63,296 bases of DNA, from the NCBI GenBank assembly GCA_902500745.1, contig CABVRS010000005.1:1-63296 (forward strand). The letters run 5' to 3'. The notes under the pieces were generated by a model. It worked only from the letters and a program-made list of their open reading frames with translations. It ran no database searches and was not told where the DNA came from. Position numbers and translations under genes: made by a program. Below are positions 45,208 through 54,038 of the stretch, piece by piece; the first letter of the stretch is position 1, and each line of letters starts with the position of its first letter. Source of the stretch: an uncultured Nitrospira sp. GTDB lineage: Bacteria > Nitrospirota > Nitrospiria > Nitrospirales > Nitrospiraceae.

Positions 45208-45513
45208 TTAGAGTATCGCGTCAGTCAGAACCTGTTTCACAAGAGCATCACCTACCGCACGGCCACTGACATCGTACGTACCACTTTCAAGGGAGCGCCT
45301 GATGCTCTCTACTCGTTCAGCCCGCTCAGGATCCGGTTGATTGGTCAGCTCGCGAATCCGTTGCAGTTCCTTCGCCTGGGCGGAAATCTGAACTTCATCC
45401 TTACCCGCTTGAGTGCGAGTCGTTGCTTGTCGAGCTCCGGAACTTTCAGCTTCGTGAACTCCAAGCAACACCTTTGCAAGATGATCGACTTTCCCATGAC
45501 CTGAAATTTGCAT
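45208..45513 (-). CDS. flgM: Anti-sigma-28 factor FlgM
   Basis: 101 residues. Disordered N-terminal half; C-terminal FliA-binding part with VQISAQAKELQRIRELTNQ, ERVESIRRSLESGTYDV and the GRAVGDALVKQVLTDAIL end. It holds FliA inactive until it is exported through the finished hook. GGAG seven bases before the ATG. A sigma-28 site upstream implies FliA makes its own inhibitor, as in enterics. Confidence 0.95.
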   Translation of the reverse strand: MQISGHGKVDHLAKVLLGVHEAESSGARQATTRTQAGKDEVQISAQAKELQRIRELTNQPDPERAERVESIRRSLESGTYDVSGRAVGDALVKQVLTDAIL

Positions 45514-45591
45514 ATCCCTACTCCTTCCCCACTGTTCTTATCCGAGCTACAAGGCGACACCGTGTGATGGCCTTTACCCCGGTCGTACTCC

Positions 45592-45619
45592 TTATCGGCT
45601 CCTACTCGTCAGAACTTGA
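45592..45619 (-). promoter_or_regulatory. Sigma-28 promoter of flgM
   Basis: Minus-strand TCAAGTTC, 16-base spacer from TCAA, GCCGATAA, a perfect -10. The -35 lies in the last codons of flgJ and the start of flgM is about 78 bases downstream. Confidence 0.75.
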
Positions 45620-46012
45620 GTTCTTTACCGGGGGTAGCGCAAAATGTTTATCCGCATATGCCTGAACCATTTTGGCAATCCCTATCCCTCCGGATTCAGC
45701 TGCTCGAACCCCGATTTCCTCATCATAAAATGAGTAAAAATAGGCTCCTTGTTTGTTTGCGATGGTTCCCTCGGGAACCGTTTCTCTCATAACCTTCAGT
45801 AAATATGAGATAAAGTAGGCTTCGAATTGCCGACCAGCCTGAATCAACTGTTCGCGATTTTCACCAATATCCTGTGATTTCAATGAGTTAAGTCGATGGC
45901 CGAAATGACCAGCTCCGATGTTCCAAGTTGGATCTACATATAATGGTGAAGACCCCCATTTAGAATCATCAGCATGTGACGTGTTGACAGTATTAATCAT
46001 AGACTTAATCAA
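45602..46012 (-). CDS. flgJ: Rod-binding protein FlgJ, N-terminal domain only
   Basis: 136 residues; TTG at 46012 overlaps the flgI stop, ATG at 46000 is an alternative. REQLIQAGRQFEAYFISYLL KV and GGIGIAKMVQAYA are the FlgJ rod-cap signature. The C-terminal glucosaminidase domain of enteric FlgJ is absent, so wall hydrolysis for rod passage must be done by another enzyme. AT-richer than its neighbours. Confidence 0.9.
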   Translation of the reverse strand: MIKSMINTVNTSHADDSKWGSSPLYVDPTWNIGAGHFGHRLNSLKSQDIGENREQLIQAGRQFEAYFISYLLKVMRETVPEGTIANKQGAYFYSFYDEEIGVRAAESGGIGIAKMVQAYADKHFALPPVKNSSSDE

Positions 46013-47148
46013 ATGATCTCAAGATTAGCCTGAAGTGAACCAGCAGCCCGCAACGCCGATAGAATTGCCACAAGATCCCGAGGGGTCACTCCAACCGCAT
46101 TCAGCGCTCGTACGACCTCTCCCAATGTTACCGTTTCATCCACGACAATCAGACGCGATTCCTGCTCTTTGATTTCTGTCTGAACATCCGGAGTAACAGT
46201 TGTTTGCCCGGCTGCGGAACCAATAATCGGAGCCGACGGCTGAGATACGTTTAGCGTATTCTTTACTGAGATCGTGAGATTGCCATGTGAAATCGCGCAT
46301 GTCGAAATCCGTACGTGTTCGCCTAGCACCACCGTTCCCGTCCGTTCATTGACGACGACCTTGGCTACAGCATCGACGGTGACATCGAGCCCTTCAATCG
46401 ATGCAATGTACTCGACGACACGACCCTGAAAGGCCTGCGGAATCGTTGCTCTGACATACCCTGCGTTGACGGCGGACGCGCTGCCTTTTCCGAACGTACC
46501 TTCGATGGCTTCGGCCGTTCTGATGGCAGTTGTAAAATCAGGCTGCCGGAGGAGCACGGATACCGTTTCCCACGAATCGATATTGACGAGCAGCTCTTTT
46601 TCAATGATCGCCCCACCAGGAACCACTCCGGCCGCTTGATGATTCTTGACCACCGTGGCTCCCCCTGCCCCGCCGCTCCCTCCCAAGAACCCCCCGATAG
46701 AGACCGGCCCCTGCGCAACAGCAAAGACTTGTTGGTTGGCTGCTTTCAACGGTGTCAGCAAGAGCGTACCGCCTTGCAGACTCTTGGCGTTTGCCATAGA
46801 CGACACGACTGCATCCAGCGTCATACCAGGTTTTGAGAACGGAGGAAGCTTGGCCGTCACCATAACCGATGCAATATTTCTGGTCAGTAATTGAATGGGG
46901 TCAATGACAAGATTCACCCCCATCTTGTTCAACATGGACATCATGGCCTGAATCGTGAACTGGCCGCCGATGACACGGTCACCGGTACTATCCAGACCCA
47001 CCACCAGACCATAACCCAGCAGCTGGTTTTCACGCACACCCTCAATGACGCCTATGTCCTTGATCCTCACTGCGTCGGCAGTCGCAGGGAAAAGGACACT
47101 GGATCCCAGCACCAACACACTCATCCATAAGAGAAGTCGTTCGATCAT
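46009..47148 (-). CDS. flgI: Flagellar P-ring protein FlgI
   Basis: 379 residues with a Sec signal peptide (IERLLLWMSVLVLGSSVLFP, cleavage near ADA). Conserved RIKDIGVIEGVRENQLLGYG and GDRVIGGQFTIQAMMSMLNK follow. Forms the bushing ring in the peptidoglycan layer; implies a Gram-negative envelope together with FlgH and FlgA. Coupled to flgJ downstream. Confidence 0.97.
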   Translation of the reverse strand: MIERLLLWMSVLVLGSSVLFPATADAVRIKDIGVIEGVRENQLLGYGLVVGLDSTGDRVIGGQFTIQAMMSMLNKMGVNLVIDPIQLLTRNIASVMVTAKLPPFSKPGMTLDAVVSSMANAKSLQGGTLLLTPLKAANQQVFAVAQGPVSIGGFLGGSGGAGGATVVKNHQAAGVVPGGAIIEKELLVNIDSWETVSVLLRQPDFTTAIRTAEAIEGTFGKGSASAVNAGYVRATIPQAFQGRVVEYIASIEGLDVTVDAVAKVVVNERTGTVVLGEHVRISTCAISHGNLTISVKNTLNVSQPSAPIIGSAAGQTTVTPDVQTEIKEQESRLIVVDETVTLGEVVRALNAVGVTPRDLVAILSALRAAGSLQANLEII

Positions 47149-47169
47149 GAGATGTGACGCCTATCGTAT

Positions 47170-47433
47170 CTACGAACGTTTTGAAACGTGCGATTTCGGC
47201 TTTCGACCAAGCATGACACGCACCAGCCATCCTTGCTCCGTGGTTGTGTCATTCGTGGAGTCTCGCTCAACCTCATCCACTATATGCACGCGTGTATGGT
47301 TCGCACCGGGAGGATTACAATCGGCCCGTCGCACCACGCCGCTTTGTAGCATCATCTGCAGAGTATGGAGATTGAGCGGCCGCTTTTTCAGACTGCTCCT
47401 CCGCACTGGCTGACGTCTCAATGGAGTCGGCAT
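47170..47433 (-). CDS. Small basic protein of unknown function between flgH and flgI
   Basis: 87 residues from ATG 47433 with AAGGA six bases upstream. It starts 13 bases after the flgH stop and ends 21 bases before flgI, filling an otherwise odd 300-base gap in the operon. Arg/Lys-rich N-terminus (MPTPLRRQPVRRSSLKKR) and C-terminus (RKPKSHVSKRS), no signal peptide or membrane helix. I recognise no family. It could be a real operon gene or a chance frame. Confidence 0.45.
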   Translation of the reverse strand: MPTPLRRQPVRRSSLKKRPLNLHTLQMMLQSGVVRRADCNPPGANHTRVHIVDEVERDSTNDTTTEQGWLVRVMLGRKPKSHVSKRS

Positions 47434-47446
47434 ACGACATCCTTCA

Positions 47447-48148
47447 TCAAAATGGATAGACCCAATCGAGAATCCGAACAAACCATCCAGGCCGCTGAAC
47501 ATCATCAAGAACACCAAGGCCAGAATATTCGATTTTAGCGTCTGCAATGGCACTTGAGGCCACGGTATTCTTGGTATCCACATCTACACGCCGGACAAGC
47601 CCACCAATCGTCATCAGCTGTTTTTCACTATTGACGCTGACCTCACGCCGTCCCTCGATCCGAAGATCCCCGTTGGGAAGCACCTCTGTCACGATCGCAG
47701 AGATAGTCCCTGTCAAGGTCCCTTCACGATTGGTGGAACCTTTCCCATCGAACTTGTTATTGGCGGTCGCATTGATTCCGAATCCACGCTTCGTTTCATC
47801 GCTGAAGCGGATCCCTGGAAGCCCGATATATCCCATACCACTGCCGATCATGCCGTTCTTGATCGTCGAATCCCGTTGAACCGCCGTATCGGCTGACTTT
47901 GACCCTTTATGAACTTCGGAGATTTTCACAGTCAGAATATCTCCGATCCGCATGGCACGCATATCTTCATAGAGATAGGCTCGTCCGTTTTCTTCCTGCC
48001 AGAGCGAGCCAAGCGTCTTTGGAGGAGGGAGCAGCGGCACAGTCACCTTGTTCGACGGGCTCGGCGGGCTTGAACATCCTTGCAGTGCGATAATAATGAT
48101 CAGACTACGTACTGCAATATAAAAAGACGGATTACAGTGAAAGTGCAT
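47447..48148 (-). CDS. flgH: Flagellar L-ring lipoprotein FlgH
   Basis: 233 residues from ATG 48148; a GTG five codons upstream is possible. Lipoprotein signal with lipobox LQGC, acylated Cys about 25. GSLWQEENGRAYLYEDMRAM, RIGDILTVKI and the LRIEGRREVSVNSEKQLMTI segment are FlgH signatures. Forms the outer-membrane ring of the basal body. Follows flgA by 22 bases. Confidence 0.95.
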   Translation of the reverse strand: MHFHCNPSFYIAVRSLIIIIALQGCSSPPSPSNKVTVPLLPPPKTLGSLWQEENGRAYLYEDMRAMRIGDILTVKISEVHKGSKSADTAVQRDSTIKNGMIGSGMGYIGLPGIRFSDETKRGFGINATANNKFDGKGSTNREGTLTGTISAIVTEVLPNGDLRIEGRREVSVNSEKQLMTIGGLVRRVDVDTKNTVASSAIADAKIEYSGLGVLDDVQRPGWFVRILDWVYPF

Positions 48149-48170
48149 GGTGTTCTCTACCACGGTTCAG

Positions 48171-48971
48171 CTAGAACTCCACCTCAACAAGATTTGGAGC
48201 CACTACTTTAGCTCTGAGTTCCCTACCGGAATCCAGATTGGTGACCGTGACCGTCTGTCCGACTTGTCCATTTGCTTTTGTCACGCCATTGGCCCGAATC
48301 GACAGGCCTCCACGCCGCGCTTCGATGAGGACTCGATCACCCTTCTTGATCACCAACGGAGGCTTCACAAAGGCTGAGCGTAGCGGTGTATCAGGCGGAA
48401 GAGGCCGTGATGCGCTCTTTCCGATGACCTCTCCTTGATTGGTCATGAAGGGATGGTTCACCTGATGAACCCGCAGTCCGACCGTCTTGAGATCGCTCAT
48501 ATCAATCAGTTCATCGGCCTTCAGAAAGCGAGTGACAACAATCGCATCGATCATCGCGGCAATGTCAGCGACAACCTGGATCGTTTTCCGAGATTTCCCG
48601 TTTGCCACCGCCTCCACATGAAACATCCGCCGTCCTAGACCTTCTTCCAGAGAGTTGGGAGCAACTTGCAACTCTACCCTCCCGCCGGGGATCATCACAG
48701 GATCCACGGGATCCAACACCGTCACATGTACCGTCTTAACCTTGTGCCCCCATTCGCTCTCCAGATGTTTCTGAATGGCCTTCCGAATTAGATCAGGACT
48801 AACCTCACTGACCACCGGCCGATCCACAACGGTGTTGGTCGCCCGATGAATCGGACCTCGGGGCACCGACAAGATCGACCGAGACTCACCACTAGACCCC
48901 GCACGTGACGTCGTCACGTCGGAGACTACAGATGAAAGGAGCATGATCATGATGAGCCAAATTCTAGACAT
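48171..48971 (-). CDS. flgA: Flagellar P-ring assembly chaperone FlgA
   Basis: 266 residues from ATG 48971, with AAGGAG six bases upstream and just after the flgG stop. Signal peptide (SRIWLIMIMLLSSVVSD). C-terminal SAF domain with FLKADELIDMSDL, NQGEVIGKSASRPLPPDTPL and KKGDRVLIEARRGGLSIRAN. A periplasmic helper for FlgI polymerisation. Confidence 0.95.
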   Translation of the reverse strand: MSRIWLIMIMLLSSVVSDVTTSRAGSSGESRSILSVPRGPIHRATNTVVDRPVVSEVSPDLIRKAIQKHLESEWGHKVKTVHVTVLDPVDPVMIPGGRVELQVAPNSLEEGLGRRMFHVEAVANGKSRKTIQVVADIAAMIDAIVVTRFLKADELIDMSDLKTVGLRVHQVNHPFMTNQGEVIGKSASRPLPPDTPLRSAFVKPPLVIKKGDRVLIEARRGGLSIRANGVTKANGQVGQTVTVTNLDSGRELRAKVVAPNLVEVEF

Positions 48972-48981
48972 GAGCCGCTCC

Positions 48982-49773
48982 TTATCGTCTGAGATTGTTC
49001 GCAATGGCCATCATTTCGTCGGAAGCCTGAATCGTCTTGGAGTTAATCTCGTAACTTCGCTGGGCGATGATCATATTGACCATTTCTTCAGCAAGATTGA
49101 CGTTGGAACTCTCCAAAAACCCCTGCTGGATCGTGCCAAACCCAGTGGTAAAACCACCGGTACCTTGGGTCGGCGGTCCGGACGCAAAGCTGTCGATAAA
49201 AAGGTTGTTCCCCATCGCAACTAAACCGGAAGGGTTGTCGAATCGCGTGAGCTGGATTTGTCCCACTTGGGACGCTTGCGTGACTCCGGGGAGTAGGACC
49301 GAGACCGTCCCATCCTGGCCAATATCCACCTTGAGCGCACCTGAAGGAATGGTAATGACCGGGTTGAGCAGGTCTCCATCACCAGTCACGAGATTGCCCA
49401 CATTGTCACGCTTAAACGACCCATTTCGGGTATACATGATCGTCCCATCAGGGCGAGAGACTTGAAAAAACCCTGATCCATCGATCGCCAGATCCGTCTC
49501 GTTGTTCGTTTGGCGCATATTCCCCTGAATCCATTCTTTCGCAACAGTCGTTGGACGCACCCCTGCCCCGACCTGGATCCCGACAGGAAACACCCCGACG
49601 TTAGATGCATTCGTGCCGGGAAGTCGTTGAATCTGGTACAAGAGATCCGCGAATTCTGCACGACTCCTCTTAAACGAATTGGTGTTGACGTTTGCAAGAT
49701 TATGGGCAACCGTGTCGACATTGATCTGTTGCGCCGTCATTCCGGTTGCCGCCGTCCACATCGCTCTGATCAT
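48982..49773 (-). CDS. flgG: Distal rod protein FlgG
   Basis: 263 residues, the standard length. IRAMWTAATGMTAQQINVDT, HNLANVNTNSFKRSRAEFAD, and C-terminal GFLESSNVNLAEEMVNMIIA QRSYEINSK are diagnostic. Forms the distal drive-shaft. Separated from flgF by a family A repeat. Confidence 0.97.
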   Translation of the reverse strand: MIRAMWTAATGMTAQQINVDTVAHNLANVNTNSFKRSRAEFADLLYQIQRLPGTNASNVGVFPVGIQVGAGVRPTTVAKEWIQGNMRQTNNETDLAIDGSGFFQVSRPDGTIMYTRNGSFKRDNVGNLVTGDGDLLNPVITIPSGALKVDIGQDGTVSVLLPGVTQASQVGQIQLTRFDNPSGLVAMGNNLFIDSFASGPPTQGTGGFTTGFGTIQQGFLESSNVNLAEEMVNMIIAQRSYEINSKTIQASDEMMAIANNLRR

Positions 49774-49810
49774 CTCACCCCTCCTCGGTCCGTCATGATT
49801 TCACCGGCTT

Positions 49811-49882
49811 CAAGTTGCACGTTTCAAGTTGTGAGAATGCTGCGCTCTCAAAACTCGAAACATGAAACGTGAAACTCGCAAC
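49811..49882. repeat. Family A hairpin repeat between flgF and flgG
   Basis: CAAGTTGCACGTTTCAAGTT on the left; ACTCGAAACATGAAACG and TGAAACTCGCAAC on the right, with a GAG/CTC-paired apex (GAGAATGCTGCGCTCTC). It fills most of the gap between the two rod genes. Confidence 0.8.
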
Positions 49883-49887
49883 AGACA

Positions 49888-50658
49888 CTACGCCACTCGA
49901 CCTACATCTTGAATGGCGACCTCGGCCATTCGATCAAGCGTCTGAATCAGTTTTTGCGTGGATTCATAGTTGCGCATGCCCTGAATCATCTTGACCATCT
50001 CACCGATCGAGTTCACGTTTGACTCCTCGATATGTCCGACCTGAATCTGCGGATTCTTGCTCACGGTGCCTTTATCTGAAAAGAATAGTCCTTCCGATGA
50101 CTTCTGCGGCATGTCATCATCAGGAAACTCCATGACCTTGATCGTCGCTATCGGCTTTCCGTCCACTTTGATGTCACCTTGAGCGGAAATTTCCAATTTC
50201 CCCGGGGGAATCTTAATTTCTCCCTTGGTGCCCATCACCGGATGGCCCAATCCAGTCACCAGTCGATGATCACGATCGAGCGATAACATGCCGTTCCTGG
50301 TGTAGCGAAGTCCTTGGGGTGTCTCCACTTCAAAAAATCCACGGCCCTGAATGGCGACATCCAGAGGATTCCCGGTCAATCGAATTCGCCCGGCTTCAAA
50401 CGTGGTCTTGATCTGGTGAGGTGCCACAAACGCGCGTTCAGTTGGACCGAACGGTCTGGCCATGATCTGTTGGGCCAATCCGACAGTTCGCCCCCCCGTC
50501 GGCATCACCGCATGGTAGCGTGGGAATATCGCCTTAAATGCCTGCTCATCCTGCTTGAAACCGGCGGTATTTACATTCGCCATGTTATTGGCAAAGACTT
50601 GCATCCGACGCTCATGAGCCAGCGCTCCCGACAAAATAGGATAGATTCCTCGATTCAT
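49888..50658 (-). CDS. flgF: Proximal rod protein FlgF
   Basis: 256 residues. NRGIYPILSGALAHERRMQV, FANNMANVNTAGFKQD, and IEESNVNSIGEMVKMIQGMR NYESTQK mark a rod/hook-family protein; position before flgG and sequence fit FlgF. AAGGAG eight bases before the ATG. Transcribed from a strong sigma-54 site, probably as flgF-flgG-flgA-flgH-orf-flgI-flgJ. Confidence 0.95.
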   Translation of the reverse strand: MNRGIYPILSGALAHERRMQVFANNMANVNTAGFKQDEQAFKAIFPRYHAVMPTGGRTVGLAQQIMARPFGPTERAFVAPHQIKTTFEAGRIRLTGNPLDVAIQGRGFFEVETPQGLRYTRNGMLSLDRDHRLVTGLGHPVMGTKGEIKIPPGKLEISAQGDIKVDGKPIATIKVMEFPDDDMPQKSSEGLFFSDKGTVSKNPQIQVGHIEESNVNSIGEMVKMIQGMRNYESTQKLIQTLDRMAEVAIQDVGRVA

Positions 50659-50690
50659 GCTGCCGACTCCTTTTGATTGCTCACCACAAA

Positions 50691-50707
50691 CAGCAACCCT
50701 TGTGCCA
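50691..50707 (-). promoter_or_regulatory. Sigma-54 promoter of the flgF operon
   Basis: Minus-strand TGGCAC-AAGGG-TTGCTG: the invariant GG and GC are ten bases apart and 10 of the core bases match TGGCAC-N5-TTGCW. It ends 33 bases before the flgF start. Confidence 0.85.
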
Positions 50708-50708
50708 A

Positions 50709-51022
50709 ATTCAGGAATGCGAATCGCGGGAGGTCGTTACCACCGTGAGCTTGAAAATGTGTTGGTTTACTCAGGAGATAGCGACTGGAGAAACTCAGGG
50801 GACCAGAGATGGCACGCACCATCATCAACCGGCGGATGAGCCCTAGGCTATTCTTACCAGATCCCGTGAAAAAAATTCCCAGTGGACTGACTGTCCCCCA
50901 TCGCTCATGGCGTTCTCATGAGTACGGGGTCCAGGTTGATCACGTGCGCTATGGACATACGGAATGGAAGAGAAGCCATTATCCACACACAACGTTTCAC
51001 GAGTTGCTTACTGTCGATTCAA
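50709..51022. other. Intergenic region between fliA and flgF
   Basis: About 310 bases without a convincing gene. It lies directly upstream of the sigma-54 site and so probably holds enhancer sites for the flagellar sigma-54 activator, which is not encoded in the window. A run of seven T (minus strand, near 50872) follows a weak GC stem and could end the fliA transcript. Confidence 0.5.
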
Positions 51023-51772
51023 TCAACTCGTCGCCTGCAAATGCGCTTTGAGGCGAATGATCGCCTTGGTGTGGATTTGACACACGCGGGACTCGGTCAC
51101 CTTCATGAGCTCTCCGATTTCCTTCATGGTGAGCTCTTCATAGTAATACAACGTCAGGACCAGCCGCTCTTTTTCGGGCAGGAGCCGAATTGCTGTAGCG
51201 ATTACTTCACGTTCGCGTTCATTGACCAAGGACGAGAGCGGATCAGGAGTATGGGTATCCGCCAACATCTTGACTACTTTATGTCCGTCCGGCTCATGCA
51301 GGCTCAAATCATCGACACTGATCATCACGGCACCTCGAGCCCGTGTGATGAAGTCGTCCAGCTCCTCCATTGACATCTTCAATTCCGCCGCCACCTCCTC
51401 ATCCTGCGGCGGCCGACCGAACCGGCTCATGAGCATCACATGCGTTTTTTGGAGCAACCCGATGCGCTCATGAACGGATCGGGGAATCCAATCCATCGAG
51501 CGAATCTCATCCAACATGGCGCCGCGAATCCGGAACTCGGCATAGGTCTTAAATTTGGCCTCTCGGGTGGGATCATACTTATCCATGGCATCCATCAACC
51601 CAATTGTGCCGACCGAGATCAGATCCTCGGCATCCAAGTAGGCGGGAAGCCGAAAGGCCAGTCGATGGGCCATCGCGCGAATCACGTGAGCGAACTCTTT
51701 AATGAGTTCCTCGCGCCTCGCGCCCTGCGCGATGAAAGATTTGCGCACATGTGATACGGCAGTCTTTCTCAT
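51023..51772 (-). CDS. fliA: RNA polymerase sigma-28 factor FliA
   Basis: 249 residues from ATG 51772; upstream frame lacks family sequence. Region 2 (LIKEFAHVIRAMAHRLAFRL, LISVGTIGLMDAMDKYDP, FKTYAEFRIRGAMLDEIRSM DWIPRSVH), region 3 and region 4 (LPEKERLVLTLYYYEELTMK, VTESRVCQIHTKA) are all present. It directs late flagellar transcription, fitting the eight sites in this window. Last gene of the fliL-to-fliA operon. Confidence 0.97.
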   Translation of the reverse strand: MRKTAVSHVRKSFIAQGARREELIKEFAHVIRAMAHRLAFRLPAYLDAEDLISVGTIGLMDAMDKYDPTREAKFKTYAEFRIRGAMLDEIRSMDWIPRSVHERIGLLQKTHVMLMSRFGRPPQDEEVAAELKMSMEELDDFITRARGAVMISVDDLSLHEPDGHKVVKMLADTHTPDPLSSLVNEREREVIATAIRLLPEKERLVLTLYYYEELTMKEIGELMKVTESRVCQIHTKAIIRLKAHLQATS

Positions 51773-51795
51773 ATTTGTTCCATTAGGATCTGTTC

Positions 51796-52665
51796 TCAGT
51801 TGCCGGCATGGGTAGCTGATCGTTGCCAAACGAGTTGCACCGAGCCCTTCGGAAGGCCAGGCTTCGGCCACTGAGTCACCTGTTGCGCGAGCCGCTTGAA
51901 GGCTTGAGCCGCCGGCGCGTCGGGAAACATATCGGAGACAGCCTTCTGCTGCATCACCGCCATGTGCACATAATCGTCGTACGGAATGGCTCCGACCAAC
52001 TCGACGGATACATGAAGAAACCGATCGACCGCCACATCAAGTTTCCCAAAGACCTCTGACGCTTCTCGGGGGCTCTTCGCCTGATTCACGAGCACCTTGA
52101 ACCGGCGTTCGCGATATTGACGAGCCAAGACTTTGATCAAGGCATACGCGTCGGTCAGCGAAGTCGGCTCCGGTGAGATGATCACCATCGTCTCATCTGC
52201 CGACGAGGCAAAAAACGTGACGTTCGGCGAAATCCCCGCACCGGTATCGATCAAGAGCACATCCATCTCGGCCGCCAAATCCGCCAGCTGCTCTTGAATC
52301 ATCAACTGTTGCGATTCCGTCAATGCCGTCAAGCGCGGAACACCTGAACTGGCCGGAAGAACATGGATACCGGCCGGACCCCTGAGCATAATTTCGCTGA
52401 GCGTATGGGAACCGACCAGCACGTCTTCGATCGTATGCTGCGGGACGAGTCCCAGTAGGACATCAAGGTTACCGAGGCCGAGATCGGCATCCAGAACAAG
52501 GACACGTTTGCCCGCCCTTGCGAGCGATACCGCGAGATTCGCCACCACGTTACTTTTTCCCACTCCACCTTTCCCGCTGGTGACCGCAATGACTTGCGTG
52601 GATAACTCCCCTCCTCCATCCACGTCCTCAGATACAAGCGCCGATCTTCTCATCCTAAGTTGCAT
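51796..52665 (-). CDS. flhG: Flagellar number regulator FlhG (FleN/MinD-like ATPase)
   Basis: 289 residues. Walker A SGKGGVGKSNVVANLAV at about 30, DADLGLGNLDVLLGL, and DTGAGISPNVTFF. The N-terminus (MQLRMRRSALV) lacks a clear FlhF-activating DQAxxLR motif, though QLRMRR may be a short relic. With FlhF it limits flagellar number and place. Overlaps the operon order flhF-flhG-fliA, which is standard. Confidence 0.95.
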   Translation of the reverse strand: MQLRMRRSALVSEDVDGGGELSTQVIAVTSGKGGVGKSNVVANLAVSLARAGKRVLVLDADLGLGNLDVLLGLVPQHTIEDVLVGSHTLSEIMLRGPAGIHVLPASSGVPRLTALTESQQLMIQEQLADLAAEMDVLLIDTGAGISPNVTFFASSADETMVIISPEPTSLTDAYALIKVLARQYRERRFKVLVNQAKSPREASEVFGKLDVAVDRFLHVSVELVGAIPYDDYVHMAVMQQKAVSDMFPDAPAAQAFKRLAQQVTQWPKPGLPKGSVQLVWQRSATHAGN

Positions 52666-52683
52666 ATCGTGACCTCCAACCAG

Positions 52684-54030
52684 TTATCCGCGGTGAGTTC
52701 CCACTCCTGTCATGGCAGGAGTGGCGACCGATGCTCCCTCCGAATGACGACTGAACACTCGATAACCCGCAGTTCCTTCCGCTGTGAGCAGCGCTGCCAG
52801 ACGTTCCGATGAGGCGACTTCTAAATCTCCCGGGACTCGCCGTCCAACACTCCAATATGAAAGAGGAATACTTGCTTGGTTCGCCACTTCGAAAATCGTC
52901 CCGAACGATTCCGTCTCATCGAGTTTGGTAAAAAGAAGCCGCAGCCGCGGGAGATCTCCGAGACACCTGGTGATACGATGGGCTTCGTGTGTTCCCGTAG
53001 AAGCCGGAAGGACCACATCGGTCGTGACCGTCCCTTCCGGGAGCAGACGGTATAACTCTTTGGTCATTCTCAGCTCGTCAGATCCGATCCCTGGCATGTC
53101 GATGAGCACAAGATCAACCCGAGTATGACGACGGAGTCCTTCAGATACTTGTCGAGCCGACAGCGCACATGCGAACGGCACTCCCACGACCCTGGCATAC
53201 CGTCGCAACTGTTCCAGTGCGGCCTCCCGATACGTATCAAACGTGATCAGTGCGACGGATTTCCGTTGTTCCAACCGATAATAAGCCGCTACCTTAGCGA
53301 CGGCGGAGGTTTTTCCGGCTCCACTGGGCCCGAGGAGAATGCCCACCGTGGGATGCGCCCGGTCATCGAGGAAAGAGCCGCTGGTGGCGACCCGACGTGC
53401 AATCGCTCGCTGTAGTGCGTGTTGAGCCGACTCATGGTCACAGACTTTCTCATGCACGATGGTGGAGTGGGCTTCATTCACGAGTACTGTGGCCGTTGTT
53501 GCATTGACCCCTCGTGCGATGAGGGAGCGGCGCATGGTACTGAGAACGGATGGTAAGGCAGGACTCCTCGTCTGTGGTGTCTCGTTCGATAAATCCTGCA
53601 TCAAACTACTCAGTTCGGCCATCGCACTGCGTAGGTGATGGAGGCCCTGCTGCTTGACGGAATGACGGCTTGGTCTCGTTGGATCAGACTGCCCATCTAC
53701 AGACGGAGCGATACGTTCTTGATTCGGCTGCAGAATCGTGTGCAACGTTTGTTGAAACGTCTGCAGAGCCACCGGGGAAGGCGGTTGAACAGCTGGGGGA
53801 GGTATGGGGCGATCACCGGATTGACGGCTGTCCTTCACCTGAGTAGGCTGCTGCACTTCTTGTTCAGCGGCCGCCATTATTTCCAACACCGGTCGATTAA
53901 ACACCCGCAACAATCGTCCCCCTTCACGCACTTCTTTTGACGACAGGATGATGGCATCCGGCCCAAGTTCTTCCTTAATGGTCCGCATGGCATCCTGCAT
54001 CGTCAGTGCGTGAAATATTTTGACCTTCAT
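52684..54030 (-). CDS. flhF: Flagellar SRP-like GTPase FlhF
   Basis: 448 residues. Basic/disordered N-domain after the opening KIFHALTMQDAMRTIKEELG and AIILSSKEVREGGRLL; NG domain with GPSGAGKTSAVAKVAAYY near 230, FDTYREAALEQLRRYA, and LIDMPGIGSDE; LFTKLDETESFG near the end. Positions the first basal-body proteins at the cell pole. Between flhA and flhG. Confidence 0.96.
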   Translation of the reverse strand: MKVKIFHALTMQDAMRTIKEELGPDAIILSSKEVREGGRLLRVFNRPVLEIMAAAEQEVQQPTQVKDSRQSGDRPIPPPAVQPPSPVALQTFQQTLHTILQPNQERIAPSVDGQSDPTRPSRHSVKQQGLHHLRSAMAELSSLMQDLSNETPQTRSPALPSVLSTMRRSLIARGVNATTATVLVNEAHSTIVHEKVCDHESAQHALQRAIARRVATSGSFLDDRAHPTVGILLGPSGAGKTSAVAKVAAYYRLEQRKSVALITFDTYREAALEQLRRYARVVGVPFACALSARQVSEGLRRHTRVDLVLIDMPGIGSDELRMTKELYRLLPEGTVTTDVVLPASTGTHEAHRITRCLGDLPRLRLLFTKLDETESFGTIFEVANQASIPLSYWSVGRRVPGDLEVASSERLAALLTAEGTAGYRVFSRHSEGASVATPAMTGVGTHRG

Positions 54031-54038
54031 GATTTACC

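Noticed and set aside
50810..50830. TGGCACG on the plus strand resembling half a sigma-54 site
   Set aside because: No TTGC at the required distance and it points into fliA, which is on the other strand.
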